From Paenisporosarcina sp. FSL H8-0542 (GTDB lineage Bacteria > Bacillota > Bacilli > Bacillales_A > Planococcaceae): a stretch of 64,000 nucleotides of DNA. Location of the stretch: assembly GCF_038632915.1 (NCBI RefSeq), contig NZ_CP152050.1:1085001-1149000 (forward strand), given 5' to 3'. Shown in pieces: positions 28,477 through 37,218 of the stretch. The position numbers were made by a program, and so were the translations under genes. A model generated the notes under the pieces. It ran no database searches and had not been told where the DNA came from. It saw only the letters and a program-made list of their open reading frames with translations. Position 1 is the stretch's first letter; every line of letters starts with the position of its first letter.

Positions 28477-30045
28477 ATGACAAAAATCTGTTTTCATCAT
28501 GCAACATTTTATACGATGAAAGATTCACAACATACTATTGATGCAGTTTTGGTCGAGAACGGCAAAATTATCAATACCGGTTTATATGAAGATATGAAAA
28601 AGTATGCAGATCAATGTATCGATCTTGAGGGGGCATTTGTCTATCCTGGATTTGTGGACAGCCATATACATATGATTGGTCATGGTGATAAATTGCGTCA
28701 TATTGATTTATCTAAATATATGTCTCCAAATGAAATGACGGCAGATTTGAAAAATCTTCTGATCAATCATCCAGAGGGAGAATGGTTCCTTGCTGAAGGA
28801 TGGAATGAAAATAATTTTGACAACAAAAAAATACTTACCCGCTACGAACTGGATGAGCTTTCTACTTCACCGATTGTATTAAAGCGAATTTGTAGACATG
28901 CTATGATTGTGAATTCAGTTGCACTTAAGCTGGCGGGAATTACAAAAGATACTCCCGACCCGGAAGATGGTGTCATAGTCAGAGACGATGAAGGCGAGCC
29001 AACTGGATATTTATTGGACGGGGCTATGGCTTTTGTAGAAAAACATATACCTGAAGTGTCTGTTACACAATTGATTATTTCTTTAGAAACGGCTTTGACC
29101 GATTTGTTATCGCGAGGTTTTACAGGCGTTCATACAGAGGATATGAGTTATTACGGTGATTACAACCGACCGTTGCAAGCGTTTAAAACAGTCATCGGAA
29201 ATGACCGCAAATTCCGTGTGAATTTACTTCGCCATCATACAGTCTTTGAAGAGATGATGCATGAAGCAACATATGATCAACCGTGGATTGAACCAGGCGC
29301 AATGAAGATATTTATTGATGGTTCCCTTGGAGGGCGAACTGCCTTGCTGAGTGAGCCATATGCCGACGACATGTCAACTTCAGGTGTTTCAATTCATACT
29401 CAAGAAGAATTGAATGCCCTCGTGGCAAGAGCTCGTTCTTATGGTGAAGCAGTAGCTGTGCATGCAATTGGTGATATGGGGATGGAAATGATTGTATCCG
29501 CTATAGAAAAACATCCTGTCCGAGAAGGGAAACGAGATCGTTTAATTCATGCGAATGTATTACGCGAGGATTTAGTAGACCGTATGGAGAAACTCGATAT
29601 TGTACTCGATATACAACCAAGTTTTGTTACATCGGACTTTCCGTGGGTTAAAGAGAGGTTGGGAGAAACTCGACTTGACTGGGCGTATGCTTGGAAAAAG
29701 CTATTGGACCGCGGAATTACATGTAGCGGAGGTTCAGATTCTCCAATAGAAGAAGTGGATCCACGACTCGGTTTATATGCAGCCATTGCAAGGAAGAGCC
29801 CTGGAGACACACATGACGGGTATCAACCACAGGAAAAACTCAGTCGATACGACGCGATTGCCCTATATACGATTGGCAGTGCAATGGCTATTGGCAAGGA
29901 ACATGAAAGAGGCTACATTAAGAAGAACTTTGACGCGGATTTTACCGTCTTTGATCGAGATTTATTTGACGGATCAGATGAACAAGTTCTGGAAGCAAAA
30001 GTCGTGAAAACAATCATCGCCGGAGAGATTGTGTTTGAAAAATAA
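28477..30045 (+). CDS. Amidohydrolase, YtcJ/LAF3-like
   Basis: 522 residues, metal-dependent TIM-barrel hydrolase of the amidohydrolase 3 family. Metal ligands in YPGFVDSHIHMIG near residue 60, a central IDGSLGGRTALLSEPY, histidine in AVAVHAIGDMGMEM, histidine in LIHANVL, and the aspartate in CSGGSDSPIEEVDPRLGLYA. No natural substrate can be assigned. The ATG at 28477 has GTGGAGG upstream; an earlier ATG at 28450 lacks an SD. Confidence 0.88.
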   Translation: MTKICFHHATFYTMKDSQHTIDAVLVENGKIINTGLYEDMKKYADQCIDLEGAFVYPGFVDSHIHMIGHGDKLRHIDLSKYMSPNEMTADLKNLLINHPEGEWFLAEGWNENNFDNKKILTRYELDELSTSPIVLKRICRHAMIVNSVALKLAGITKDTPDPEDGVIVRDDEGEPTGYLLDGAMAFVEKHIPEVSVTQLIISLETALTDLLSRGFTGVHTEDMSYYGDYNRPLQAFKTVIGNDRKFRVNLLRHHTVFEEMMHEATYDQPWIEPGAMKIFIDGSLGGRTALLSEPYADDMSTSGVSIHTQEELNALVARARSYGEAVAVHAIGDMGMEMIVSAIEKHPVREGKRDRLIHANVLREDLVDRMEKLDIVLDIQPSFVTSDFPWVKERLGETRLDWAYAWKKLLDRGITCSGGSDSPIEEVDPRLGLYAAIARKSPGDTHDGYQPQEKLSRYDAIALYTIGSAMAIGKEHERGYIKKNFDADFTVFDRDLFDGSDEQVLEAKVVKTIIAGEIVFEK

Positions 30046-30055
30046 ATTAAAAAAG

Positions 30056-30092
30056 TAAAAGGCTGACTACTTATTAGGGTCAGCCTTTTTGC
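30056..30092 (+). terminator. Terminator after the amidohydrolase gene
   Basis: AAAAGGCTGAC-TACTTATTAGG-GTCAGCCTTTTT. Confidence 0.88.
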
Positions 30093-30108
30093 GTAGGGAA
30101 ATCGTATA

Positions 30109-30645
30109 TTAGAAGACTTCTTTGTAATTCGTAACTTCCCGTAAAGCTGCTTCTTCCATCGGGATGCGCACACACAAAATAATTAAATTTAATAAAGCAA
30201 ATATCAGTGCTGTAAAGTAAGCCCCAAACATTAAGGGAATCACTAAAATTTCCAATGAAACGACGACATAATTTGGGTGTCTTAAGAAGCGGAAGGGTCC
30301 TTTTTTAACGACATGCGCACCAGGTAAGACAAGGATTTTTGTGTTCCAGAACCTTCCAAGTGACGCGATTACCCATACTCGCATGATTTGCAGACCTACA
30401 AAAATTATAAATAGCACAGGCCAAAGAGAGGGGAGTTCGCGCTCGAACATCAAAAATTCAACAATTAGACTAAGGAAAAAGCCAACATGTATGCCTACCA
30501 TGTAAGGATAGTGCCTCGCACCGACTTCGTATCCTCCTTGACCACGAATCCATCGCTCATTATTGCGTGCGACAAAGAGCTCAACTATTCTTTGCACAAT
30601 AACAAATCCCACTATACTGGAGAAAATAATTGTTTCTATTGCCAT
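30109..30645 (-). CDS. bpsB: Isoprenylcysteine carboxyl methyltransferase family protein (BpsB-like)
   Basis: 178 residues with about four membrane segments. ICMT-type SAM site KKGPFRFLRHPNY near residue 115, followed by IPMEEAALREVTNYKEVF. In B. subtilis the homologue YpbQ/BpsB O-methylates the alkylpyrones made by the adjacent type III polyketide synthase. Start ATG 30645 overlaps the bpsA stop by ten bases, so translation is coupled. Confidence 0.88.
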   Translation of the reverse strand: MAIETIIFSSIVGFVIVQRIVELFVARNNERWIRGQGGYEVGARHYPYMVGIHVGFFLSLIVEFLMFERELPSLWPVLFIIFVGLQIMRVWVIASLGRFWNTKILVLPGAHVVKKGPFRFLRHPNYVVVSLEILVIPLMFGAYFTALIFALLNLIILCVRIPMEEAALREVTNYKEVF

Positions 30646-31715
30646 TCCAGCAACACCAATTCTCCACTGAATCCAGGTCCAAGTGCCGCCAACAAACCTT
30701 TTTCTCCTGGAGAACAATCCATCTTCATGAAAGCTTCCAATACATAAAGAACGGTGGGCGAAGACATATTCCCGTGTTTTCTTAAAATTTCCCTTGAAAT
30801 ATCAGTTTTGGATGAGTCAAACCCAAGCGATTTTTCGTATGCAGTCAGCACTTTCTTGCCACCAGGATGGGCAATAAAATGGTCAAGCTGTTTAGAAGTC
30901 AAGTGGTGTTCTGCCAAAAATTCTGTAACGAATGGCTCGAGCCACTTTTCAATAATGGAAGGAATGCTTTTGGAAAAGACGACATGCAATCCATCGTTTT
31001 TCATATCCCATCCCATCACATTTTCGGAATTGGCCATTGTTTTTGAAGATGTGGCGACAAATGTGGGACAAGGTTTCTTGGATTGAATGGCTGCGTCGTC
31101 TCCGCAAATCAATGCACAAGCTACTCCATCTGCAAATAAAGATGCCCCAATTAAATTGCTCTTTGAGTAGTCATTTGGCTGAAATGTTAAGCTGCATAAT
31201 TCCACACATAGCACGAGTACTTTCGCTTTCGGATAAGCAAGACAATAGTCAAATGCGCGACTTAATCCTGATGCACCGCCTGCACACCCCAGTCCCCAAA
31301 TCGGGATGCGTTTGACATAGTCAGAGAATGGAAGTTGATTTAAAATTCGCGCCTCGATACTCGGTGTCGAAAAACCGGTACTAGAAATAAATAAAATACC
31401 GTCAATCTCGGAAGGATGAACGGACTCTTCCAAAAACTCACGGTTTTGCAGACAGGCATTAATAGCTAAAGCACCGTAGGAAGTGGCAAGTTCAATGTAT
31501 AGTCGATTTCGTTCTTCCAAATCATGAGGATGTTCAAACCACTCCATTGGCACGCAAAATTGACGGGATTCAATTTCGCCATTTTCAAACACTTTGAGCA
31601 TCCGTTCCAAATCTTCATAGTGATCGGTAAATAAATTTTTCAATAATGTCGAGGCTTCTTCTTGGGAATAGGAATATGGAGGAAGGAATGAACTGATGGA
31701 TTGGATTTTTGGCAT
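30636..31715 (-). CDS. bpsA: Type III polyketide synthase (alkylpyrone synthase, BpsA-like)
   Basis: 359 residues, chalcone-synthase fold. The catalytic triad is complete: Cys in WGLGCAGGASG, His in FIAHPGGKK, Asn in HGNMSSPT. Expected to extend fatty acyl-CoA with malonyl-CoA to alkyl pyrones, which the downstream methyltransferase modifies. Start ATG 31715 (MPKIQ) has AAGGAG six bases upstream; the longer frame lacks this. Confidence 0.92.
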   Translation of the reverse strand: MPKIQSISSFLPPYSYSQEEASTLLKNLFTDHYEDLERMLKVFENGEIESRQFCVPMEWFEHPHDLEERNRLYIELATSYGALAINACLQNREFLEESVHPSEIDGILFISSTGFSTPSIEARILNQLPFSDYVKRIPIWGLGCAGGASGLSRAFDYCLAYPKAKVLVLCVELCSLTFQPNDYSKSNLIGASLFADGVACALICGDDAAIQSKKPCPTFVATSSKTMANSENVMGWDMKNDGLHVVFSKSIPSIIEKWLEPFVTEFLAEHHLTSKQLDHFIAHPGGKKVLTAYEKSLGFDSSKTDISREILRKHGNMSSPTVLYVLEAFMKMDCSPGEKGLLAALGPGFSGELVLLEWQ

Positions 31716-31772
31716 AGAAATCTCCTTAGGGAAAAATGATAACCCTAGTTTTTCCAATCCTCTTAAAATTAT

Positions 31773-31812
31773 GCAAAAAACCTTAAGGAAAGCTAAATAG
31801 CTTACCTTAAGG
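31773..31812 (-). terminator. Terminator of ytqA-mnmM
   Basis: On the minus strand CCTTAAGG...CCTTAAGG with inner TAAGCTA/TAGCTTT pairing, followed by TTTTTTG. Confidence 0.8.
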
Positions 31813-32379
31813 TCATGTAAGATGCTTCATTTTCTCAATCGCCACAACAAACGGCGGATGATTTTGTTGATTGATAAATTCATATTTCAGTACATGGACA
31901 AATGATTGAGGTAATGTTTGTAAATACTCAAGCAAAGCGTCACGCTCCACATCGCCCCCCTCATGTCCATGGTATACGACCAACACAATGATTCCACCGA
32001 CTTTTAATAAATCCAGACAACCAGTGATTGATTGAATGGTTGTATTCGGTTTTGTGATGATGGAATGGTCTGCACCTGGCAAATAGCCGAGGTTGAAAAC
32101 GGCGGCAGATATTTCATTCGTTACATATTGGGTAATTTTCTCGTGACCATCTTGTATGACCGTAGCACATTCCTGCCATTCACCTAATCGTAATCGTGTT
32201 GCTTCAATTGCCTCTTCCTGAACATCGAAAGCATACACTTTTCCAGTCAGTCCAACCAGCTGTGCGAGAAAGAGGGTATCATGGCCATTCCCAGCGGTTG
32301 CGTCTACAACAGTATCTCCAGGAGAAACCGAGCTTTTTATTAATGTTTTCACATAGGGGAGAACCCTTTCGAGTTTCAT
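31813..32379 (-). CDS. mnmM: tRNA wobble-uridine methyltransferase MnmM (YtqB family)
   Basis: 188-residue class I SAM methyltransferase. Motif I VVDATAGNGHDTLFLA near residue 25, motif II AFDVQEEAI, and FNLGYLPGADHSI with VVYHGHEGGD typical of the family. B. subtilis YtqB has been assigned to the last methylation step making mnm5s2U in tRNA. Start ATG 32379 overlaps the ytqA stop (ATGA). A longer frame exists but has no SD. Confidence 0.88.
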   Translation of the reverse strand: MKLERVLPYVKTLIKSSVSPGDTVVDATAGNGHDTLFLAQLVGLTGKVYAFDVQEEAIEATRLRLGEWQECATVIQDGHEKITQYVTNEISAAVFNLGYLPGADHSIITKPNTTIQSITGCLDLLKVGGIIVLVVYHGHEGGDVERDALLEYLQTLPQSFVHVLKYEFINQQNHPPFVVAIEKMKHLT

Positions 32380-33326
32380 TGTATGGTCACCTTCTCTGAG
32401 AAATGTTTGCCTTGCCAACTGTCCCGGTGAACAAGTTCAGCATCGATCGCATTCAATACAGACCATTTATTGACACTCCACATGGGCCCGATCATTAAAT
32501 TAATCGGTCCATCTCCTGTAATACGATGAATTACCATTTCAGGTGGCAGTAGTTCAAGCTGATCGGCAACGAGTTGGACATATGCGTCCTGGTCCATAAA
32601 CTCGACCATTCCTTTTTCGTATTGTTTGATCATAGGTGTTCCCTTCAGTAAATGAAGCAAATGGATTTTAATCCCTTGGACATCCAGTTTGGATACTTCA
32701 CGGGCAGTTTCCATCATCATCTCTTTATCTTCAAGAGGCAGACCATTAATAATATGGGCACATACGTTAATGCCATGTTTGCGGAGTTTTTGAACTCCTT
32801 CGACATAACAAGCATAATCATGTGCACGATTGATTAACTTTGCTGTCCGTTCGTGAACGGTCTGAAGACCAAGTTCTACCCATAGATAGGTACGTTCGTT
32901 CAATTCAGCCAAATATTCCACGACATCATCTGGCAGACAATCGGGGCGTGTTGCTATCGATAAACCGATAACGCCTTCCTGTGCTAAAGCAGCTTCGAAT
33001 TTTTCTTTTAATACAGGGAGCGGCGCATGTGTATTCGTGTAAGCCTGAAAATAAGCCATATATTTTCCGTCTTTCCATTTCTTATGCATCTTATTTTTCA
33101 CTTCTTCAAATTGAACGTCAATCGAATCTACACGGTCACCGGCAAAATCTCCTGAGCCCGCCGCGCTGCAGAAAGTGCAACCTCCGAAGGCCACTGTTCC
33201 GTCCCTATTTGGACAATCAAATCCAGCGTCTAATGCTACTTTAAATACTTTGAAACCAAATTCGTTTCGTAAATGACGGTTCCAGGTGTAGTATCGCTTC
33301 CCGTCAGAAGGAAAAGGGAAAATCAT
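32376..33326 (-). CDS. ytqA: Radical SAM protein YtqA (TIGR01212 family)
   Basis: 316 residues. Cysteine-rich N-terminal motif DCPNRDGTVAFGGCTFC near residues 37-53 binds the 4Fe-4S cluster. Further blocks: YFQAYTNTHAP, IATRPDC, VELGLQT, HIINGLPLED, IKIHLLHLLKGTPM. It is coupled to mnmM by an ATGA overlap, which suggests a role in the same wobble-uridine modification. The exact reaction is not shown by the sequence. Confidence 0.9.
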   Translation of the reverse strand: MIFPFPSDGKRYYTWNRHLRNEFGFKVFKVALDAGFDCPNRDGTVAFGGCTFCSAAGSGDFAGDRVDSIDVQFEEVKNKMHKKWKDGKYMAYFQAYTNTHAPLPVLKEKFEAALAQEGVIGLSIATRPDCLPDDVVEYLAELNERTYLWVELGLQTVHERTAKLINRAHDYACYVEGVQKLRKHGINVCAHIINGLPLEDKEMMMETAREVSKLDVQGIKIHLLHLLKGTPMIKQYEKGMVEFMDQDAYVQLVADQLELLPPEMVIHRITGDGPINLMIGPMWSVNKWSVLNAIDAELVHRDSWQGKHFSEKVTIQ

Positions 33327-33408
33327 TTATGCATCCACTCCTCTAAAAGGGTATTTTATCATGATTCTCTTAGAAAACCCATTCGCCCAAAAAGCAGAAT
33401 ACTTGTAT

Positions 33409-33457
33409 TATTTGAGACATCTTGTTGGATTGCCCAAAAAAGACTACAATTATTTAG
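33409..33457 (+). promoter_or_regulatory. Possible promoter of the MFS gene
   Basis: TTGTTG, a 17-base spacer, then TACAAT, about 35 bases before the start codon. The -35 matches only partly. Confidence 0.4.
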
Positions 33458-33483
33458 GATTTCGAAATAATGGAGGAATTGTC

Positions 33484-34674
33484 ATGCCTAGAAGTGTATG
33501 GCTTTTAATAATAGGTATGCTCGTCAATGTCACGGGTAGCTCGTTTTTATGGCCCTTAAATACTATATATTTACATGAACATTTAGGAAAAAGTCTGTCA
33601 GTGGCAGGGTTGGTTTTAATGGCGAATGCAGGTGCAGGAATCTTCGGTAATTTACTCGGTGGTTATTTGTTTGACCGTATTGGTGGGTATAAATCCATCA
33701 TGCTTGGAATTGTAATTACTATAATTGGTCTGATCGGGTTAACTCTATGGCACGGTTGGCCGCATTATGTGTGGTTCCTGACGATTATAGGATTCAGTGG
33801 AGGTATTGTCTTTCCAAGTATGTATGCGATGGTCGGAACTGCCTGGCCGGAAGGTGGGAGGAAAGCGTTCAATGCGATCTATCTTGCACAAAATTTGGGT
33901 GTAGCTATCGGTCCGGCAGTAGCGGGAATTATCGCGGATGCCAGTTTTGATTATATTTTCATTGCGAATTTAGGCATGTATCTTGTGTTCTTTTTCATTG
34001 CGTTTTTTGGCTATCGAAAGTTTAATATTTCGCCGAATATGCATACTTCCGTCATTAATGAAGGGAAAAAGATACGAAACAAATCACCGTTTTATGCCTT
34101 GCTTATCGTCACTAGCGGCTATTTAATATGTTGGCTAGTGTATGTGCAATGGCAGTCAACTATTGCTACGTATACTCAGGAGCTGGGTCTGACACTGAAG
34201 CATTACAGTTTGCTATGGACAATTAACGGCTTGCTCATTTTAGCTGCCCAGCCAATCATTCAACCGATTGTCAAAAGACTTGAACACCGTATAAAAGCTC
34301 AGCTGGTTTTAGGTATTGTCATCATGATGATTTCATTTATCGTCGTTGGATATGCACAAGTATTTTCGATGTTCGTAACAGCGATGGTGATATTGACCAT
34401 TGGGGAGATGTTTGTGTGGCCCGCTGTGCCGACTTTAGCAAGTCAGCTGGCACCTAAGGGCAGGGAAGGGTTCTATCAGGGAATTGTTAACAGTACTGCG
34501 ACTGTTGGAAGAATGCTGGGTCCTTTTGTAGGTGGAGTCCTGGTCGATCAGTATGGTATGACAGCTATGTTTTTAATCTTGACGTCATTTATGGCATTGG
34601 CTATCATCCCAAGCCTTTACTATGATCGTCCACTTAAAAAAGCAATGTTAAAGAATGCAGTAGATGTTGAATAA
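33484..34674 (+). CDS. MFS transporter, YttB-like
   Basis: 396 residues, twelve hydrophobic segments. MFS motif A variant GGYLFDRIGGYKSIMLG between segments 2 and 3, and GPFVGGVLVDQYGM in the second half. A drug/metabolite exporter is likely; the substrate is unknown. ATG 33484 (MPRSVW) has GGAGG upstream. The in-frame 41 codons before it are not membrane-like and overlap the putative promoter. The gene sits where B. subtilis has yttB. Confidence 0.88.
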   Translation: MPRSVWLLIIGMLVNVTGSSFLWPLNTIYLHEHLGKSLSVAGLVLMANAGAGIFGNLLGGYLFDRIGGYKSIMLGIVITIIGLIGLTLWHGWPHYVWFLTIIGFSGGIVFPSMYAMVGTAWPEGGRKAFNAIYLAQNLGVAIGPAVAGIIADASFDYIFIANLGMYLVFFFIAFFGYRKFNISPNMHTSVINEGKKIRNKSPFYALLIVTSGYLICWLVYVQWQSTIATYTQELGLTLKHYSLLWTINGLLILAAQPIIQPIVKRLEHRIKAQLVLGIVIMMISFIVVGYAQVFSMFVTAMVILTIGEMFVWPAVPTLASQLAPKGREGFYQGIVNSTATVGRMLGPFVGGVLVDQYGMTAMFLILTSFMALAIIPSLYYDRPLKKAMLKNAVDVE

Positions 34675-34838
34675 GAATTGAAAGAGTACATGTACTTTTC
34701 TGTTGCATGATGGCATGTGTAGTAAGAGTGCAAATTAGGAGGAAATTGGTTAGTTGCTCCAAAGAGAGTGCATTTACATCTATCATGAAATCTATGATAA
34801 CAATAGGAAATTTAAATTTAACCTTAAGAAAAGAAAGT

Positions 34839-34868
34839 GAAGAGCCTACTTAGGCTCTTCGCTTTTTT
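34839..34868 (+). terminator. Terminator before the PAS-AAA+ regulator
   Basis: GAAGAGCCTA-CT-TAGGCTCTTC followed by GCTTTTTT. Upstream at 34681-34700 is also a short AGTACATGTACT palindrome. Confidence 0.85.
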
Positions 34869-34930
34869 GCATAATTGCGTATTCTTTGGGAAAATAGAAT
34901 GGAACGAATCGCAAAGTTAGGGTGAGTAAA

Positions 34931-36274
34931 ATGAAGTCAGTATTACAACAATTACCGGAGTCTGTTCTTGCACAAATATTGGAGAACGCATTTCAATGGT
35001 TTGTCGTGGTAGATAAAAATTCACGAATCCTTTATATCAACGAAGACTATTGCCGGTTTTTAGAGGTGCCACGAGATCAAGCCATCGGAAAACCTGTGGA
35101 TGAAGTAATCGAAAATACAAAAATGCACGAAGTTATTAAATCCGGAATGGCACACCAAGCATCTCCTCATTACATAAAAGGGACATATATGCTGGCTAAT
35201 CGCGTACCTTTAATAGTGGATGGAGAAATTGTCGGTGCTTTTGGAAGCGTTGTTTTTCGGGATATGAACGATTGGAAAAAGCTTAGTTCACACGTTAGGA
35301 CTACCATGGACAAAATTAACATGACTTCGCATGAAGCACCGAACAAATTATATCGTCTTGAAGATATTAAAGGTAGTTCGAAAGCGATTCGTTCGATCAA
35401 AGAAACAATACAAATGATTGCCCCAAGTGATTTGTCCGTACTGATAGAAGGCGAAAGTGGGACGGGAAAAGAACTATTCGCTCAAAGTATCCATGAACGA
35501 TCGGAGCGTGCCGAATTTCCCTTTGTGAAAATTAATTGTGCAGCAATCCCAGAGGATTTATTGGAATCGGAGATTTTTGGTGCCAATATAGAGCCCGAAA
35601 AGCATCATCGAAAAGGACGCTTTGAACTTGCCGATAATGGCACCTTGTTTCTTGATGAAATTGGTGCAATGCCACTGACCATTCAAGCGAAGCTATTACG
35701 CGCTATACAGGAAGGTGAAATTGAACCCATTGGCTCTAATATGACGAAACAGGTAAACGTTAGAATACTTGCAGCAACCAATCGTCCTTTGGAACATTTA
35801 ATTGAACAAGGCAAATTCCGAGAAGATTTATATTATCGAATACAAGCCATTACGCTACGTATTCCCCCGTTACGTGAGCGAATGGAAGATTTCACAGAAC
35901 TGGCTAATACCTTTCTGCAGCAATACATATTAAAGGCTGGTAAACGCAGACTTGTCCTGTCGAGCCGAACAAGAGAGTATTTACAAAACTACCATTGGCC
36001 CGGCAATGTTCGCGAATTGCAAAATGTCATTCAAGCGGCAGTTTATTTAGCCGAGCACGAGATAATAGAACCAACTGCATTACCGGAACAATTAAAACAA
36101 GTTCGAAAAAAACCCGTAACTCAGTTCGTCAACTTGCAGGATGCAATTGAAGATCTTGAAAAAATGATGATTCAACATGCATTGCAAGATGAAAAGGATA
36201 AAAGGATAATAGCCAAACAATTAGGACTGAGTCGTTCGACACTTTATGAAAAAATAAAAAAATATAACTTATGA
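34931..36274 (+). CDS. PAS-AAA+-Fis regulator of the 3-hydroxybutyrate operon, without GAFTGA loop
   Basis: About 447 residues. N-terminal PAS domain (VVVDKNSRILYINEDYC), central AAA+ domain with Walker A GESGTGKE near 178 and Walker B LFLDEIG, second region of homology LREDLYYR-like FREDLYYR, and a C-terminal Fis-type helix-turn-helix RIIAKQLGLSRSTLYEKIKK. Sigma-54 activators have GYEKGAFTGA after ESELFG. Here the sequence runs ESEIFGANIEPEKHHRKGRF, so the sigma-54-contacting loop is missing, as in TyrR. ATG 34931 follows GGGTGAG; a GTG at 34922 is an alternative start. Its likely target is the operon starting at 36509. Confidence 0.9.
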   Translation: MKSVLQQLPESVLAQILENAFQWFVVVDKNSRILYINEDYCRFLEVPRDQAIGKPVDEVIENTKMHEVIKSGMAHQASPHYIKGTYMLANRVPLIVDGEIVGAFGSVVFRDMNDWKKLSSHVRTTMDKINMTSHEAPNKLYRLEDIKGSSKAIRSIKETIQMIAPSDLSVLIEGESGTGKELFAQSIHERSERAEFPFVKINCAAIPEDLLESEIFGANIEPEKHHRKGRFELADNGTLFLDEIGAMPLTIQAKLLRAIQEGEIEPIGSNMTKQVNVRILAATNRPLEHLIEQGKFREDLYYRIQAITLRIPPLRERMEDFTELANTFLQQYILKAGKRRLVLSSRTREYLQNYHWPGNVRELQNVIQAAVYLAEHEIIEPTALPEQLKQVRKKPVTQFVNLQDAIEDLEKMMIQHALQDEKDKRIIAKQLGLSRSTLYEKIKKYNL

Positions 36275-36280
36275 CCTAAT

Positions 36281-36380
36281 TCCGAATAAACGGACGTAAA
36301 TCCGAAAAATAGGACTACTAATTTCGACAAAATCTCTATTCATATTAAATAGACTTCTAAATAGTCCGAAATTTCGGACT
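36281..36380. promoter_or_regulatory. Three TCCGA-type palindromes, candidate operators
   Basis: TCCGAATAAACGGA at 36281-36294, the imperfect TCCGAAAAATAGGA at 36301-36314, and the perfect 18-base palindrome AGTCCGAAATTTCGGACT at 36363-36380. Their half sites TCCGA/CGGA are shared. They lie 40-140 bases upstream of the candidate -35, as expected for activator sites. The direct repeat ATTTCGACAA at 36321 and 36393 and the palindrome AGTTGTCACAACT at 36405-36417 are close by. Confidence 0.65.
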
Positions 36381-36421
36381 TAAAGACGAGGGATTTCGAC
36401 AATTAGTTGTCACAACTTCTA

Positions 36422-36450
36422 TTGCGTGAAAATTCTGTATCTGTTTTAAT
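36422..36450 (+). promoter_or_regulatory. Sigma-A-type promoter of the 3-hydroxybutyrate operon
   Basis: TTGCGT at 36422-36427, 17-base spacer, TTTAAT at 36445-36450. The weak -35 fits an activator-dependent promoter. No sigma-54 -24/-12 pattern (GG...TTGC with correct spacing) was seen in the region. Confidence 0.55.
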
Positions 36451-36455
36451 AGCTA

Positions 36456-36469
36456 TGAAAGCGCTTTTA
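36456..36469 (+). promoter_or_regulatory. cre site (CcpA)
   Basis: TGAAAGCGCTTTTA fits the cre consensus TGWAANCGNTNWCA with one mismatch. It covers the expected transcription start of the operon, a position typical for carbon catabolite repression. Confidence 0.7.
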
Positions 36470-36508
36470 TACAATTAATTAAATGAATTCTTGTAAGGAG
36501 GAAAACAC

Positions 36509-37198
36509 ATGAAGCCAATCTATTCTTCTGCAGAAGAGGCTGTACAACAAATTCAAAATGGGGCGACATTAATGGTCGGTGGTTTTGGACTGGTTGGAAT
36601 ACCCGAAAAATTGATTCTTGCTCTTGTTGATAAAGGAGTAACCGATTTAACCGTTATCTCGAATAACTGTGGAATTGATGATTGGGGACTTGGTCTTTTA
36701 TTGAAAAATAAACAAATAAAAAAGATGATCGGTTCATATGTTGGTGAAAACAAGGAATTTGAACGCCAAGTATTATCTGGCGAAATCGAAGTGGAGTTGA
36801 CGCCACAAGGGACTTTAGCTGAAAAAATTCGTGCGGGCGGTGCTGGCATTCCTGCATTCTTTACTCCGGCAGGCGTTGGTACAACCATTGCTGAAGGAAA
36901 AGAAATTCGTGATTTTGACGGTAAGGAATATGTACTTGAAGAAGCATTGCGAGCTGACTTTGCACTTGTTCGTGCTGCGAAAGCTGATAAGTTTGGGAAT
37001 CTTGTTTATAACAAAACAGCGCAAAACTTTAATCCGATGATGGCAGCTGCAGGGAAATTCACCATTGCAGAAGTGGAAGAAATTGTTGAAACAGGTGACT
37101 TGGATCCGAACACAGTTCAAACACCAAGCATCTATGTACAAGGACTACTGCAAGCATCACAGGAAAAACGGATTGAACGTTTAACGACTCGTTCATAA
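36509..37198 (+). CDS. scoA: 3-oxoacid CoA-transferase subunit A
   Basis: 229 residues. Transfers CoA from succinyl-CoA to acetoacetate together with ScoB. Signature [13 protein letters not shown] near residue 24, SNNCG near 50, and [13 protein letters not shown] near 110. SD AAGGAGG. First gene of an operon with scoB, a permease and a dehydrogenase, equivalent to B. subtilis yxjC-scoAB-yxjF in another order. Confidence 0.94.
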   Translation: MKPIYSSAEEAVQQIQNGATLMVGGFGLVGIPEKLILALVDKGVTDLTVISNNCGIDDWGLGLLLKNKQIKKMIGSYVGENKEFERQVLSGEIEVELTPQGTLAEKIRAGGAGIPAFFTPAGVGTTIAEGKEIRDFDGKEYVLEEALRADFALVRAAKADKFGNLVYNKTAQNFNPMMAAAGKFTIAEVEEIVETGDLDPNTVQTPSIYVQGLLQASQEKRIERLTTRS

Positions 37199-37218
37199 GA
37201 CAGGAGGAGACAAACAGC

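Noticed and set aside
36281-36508. Sigma-54 (-24/-12) promoter for the scoAB operon
   Set aside because: TGTCAC followed later by TTGC at 36409-36426 has the wrong spacing, and the regulator lacks GAFTGA.
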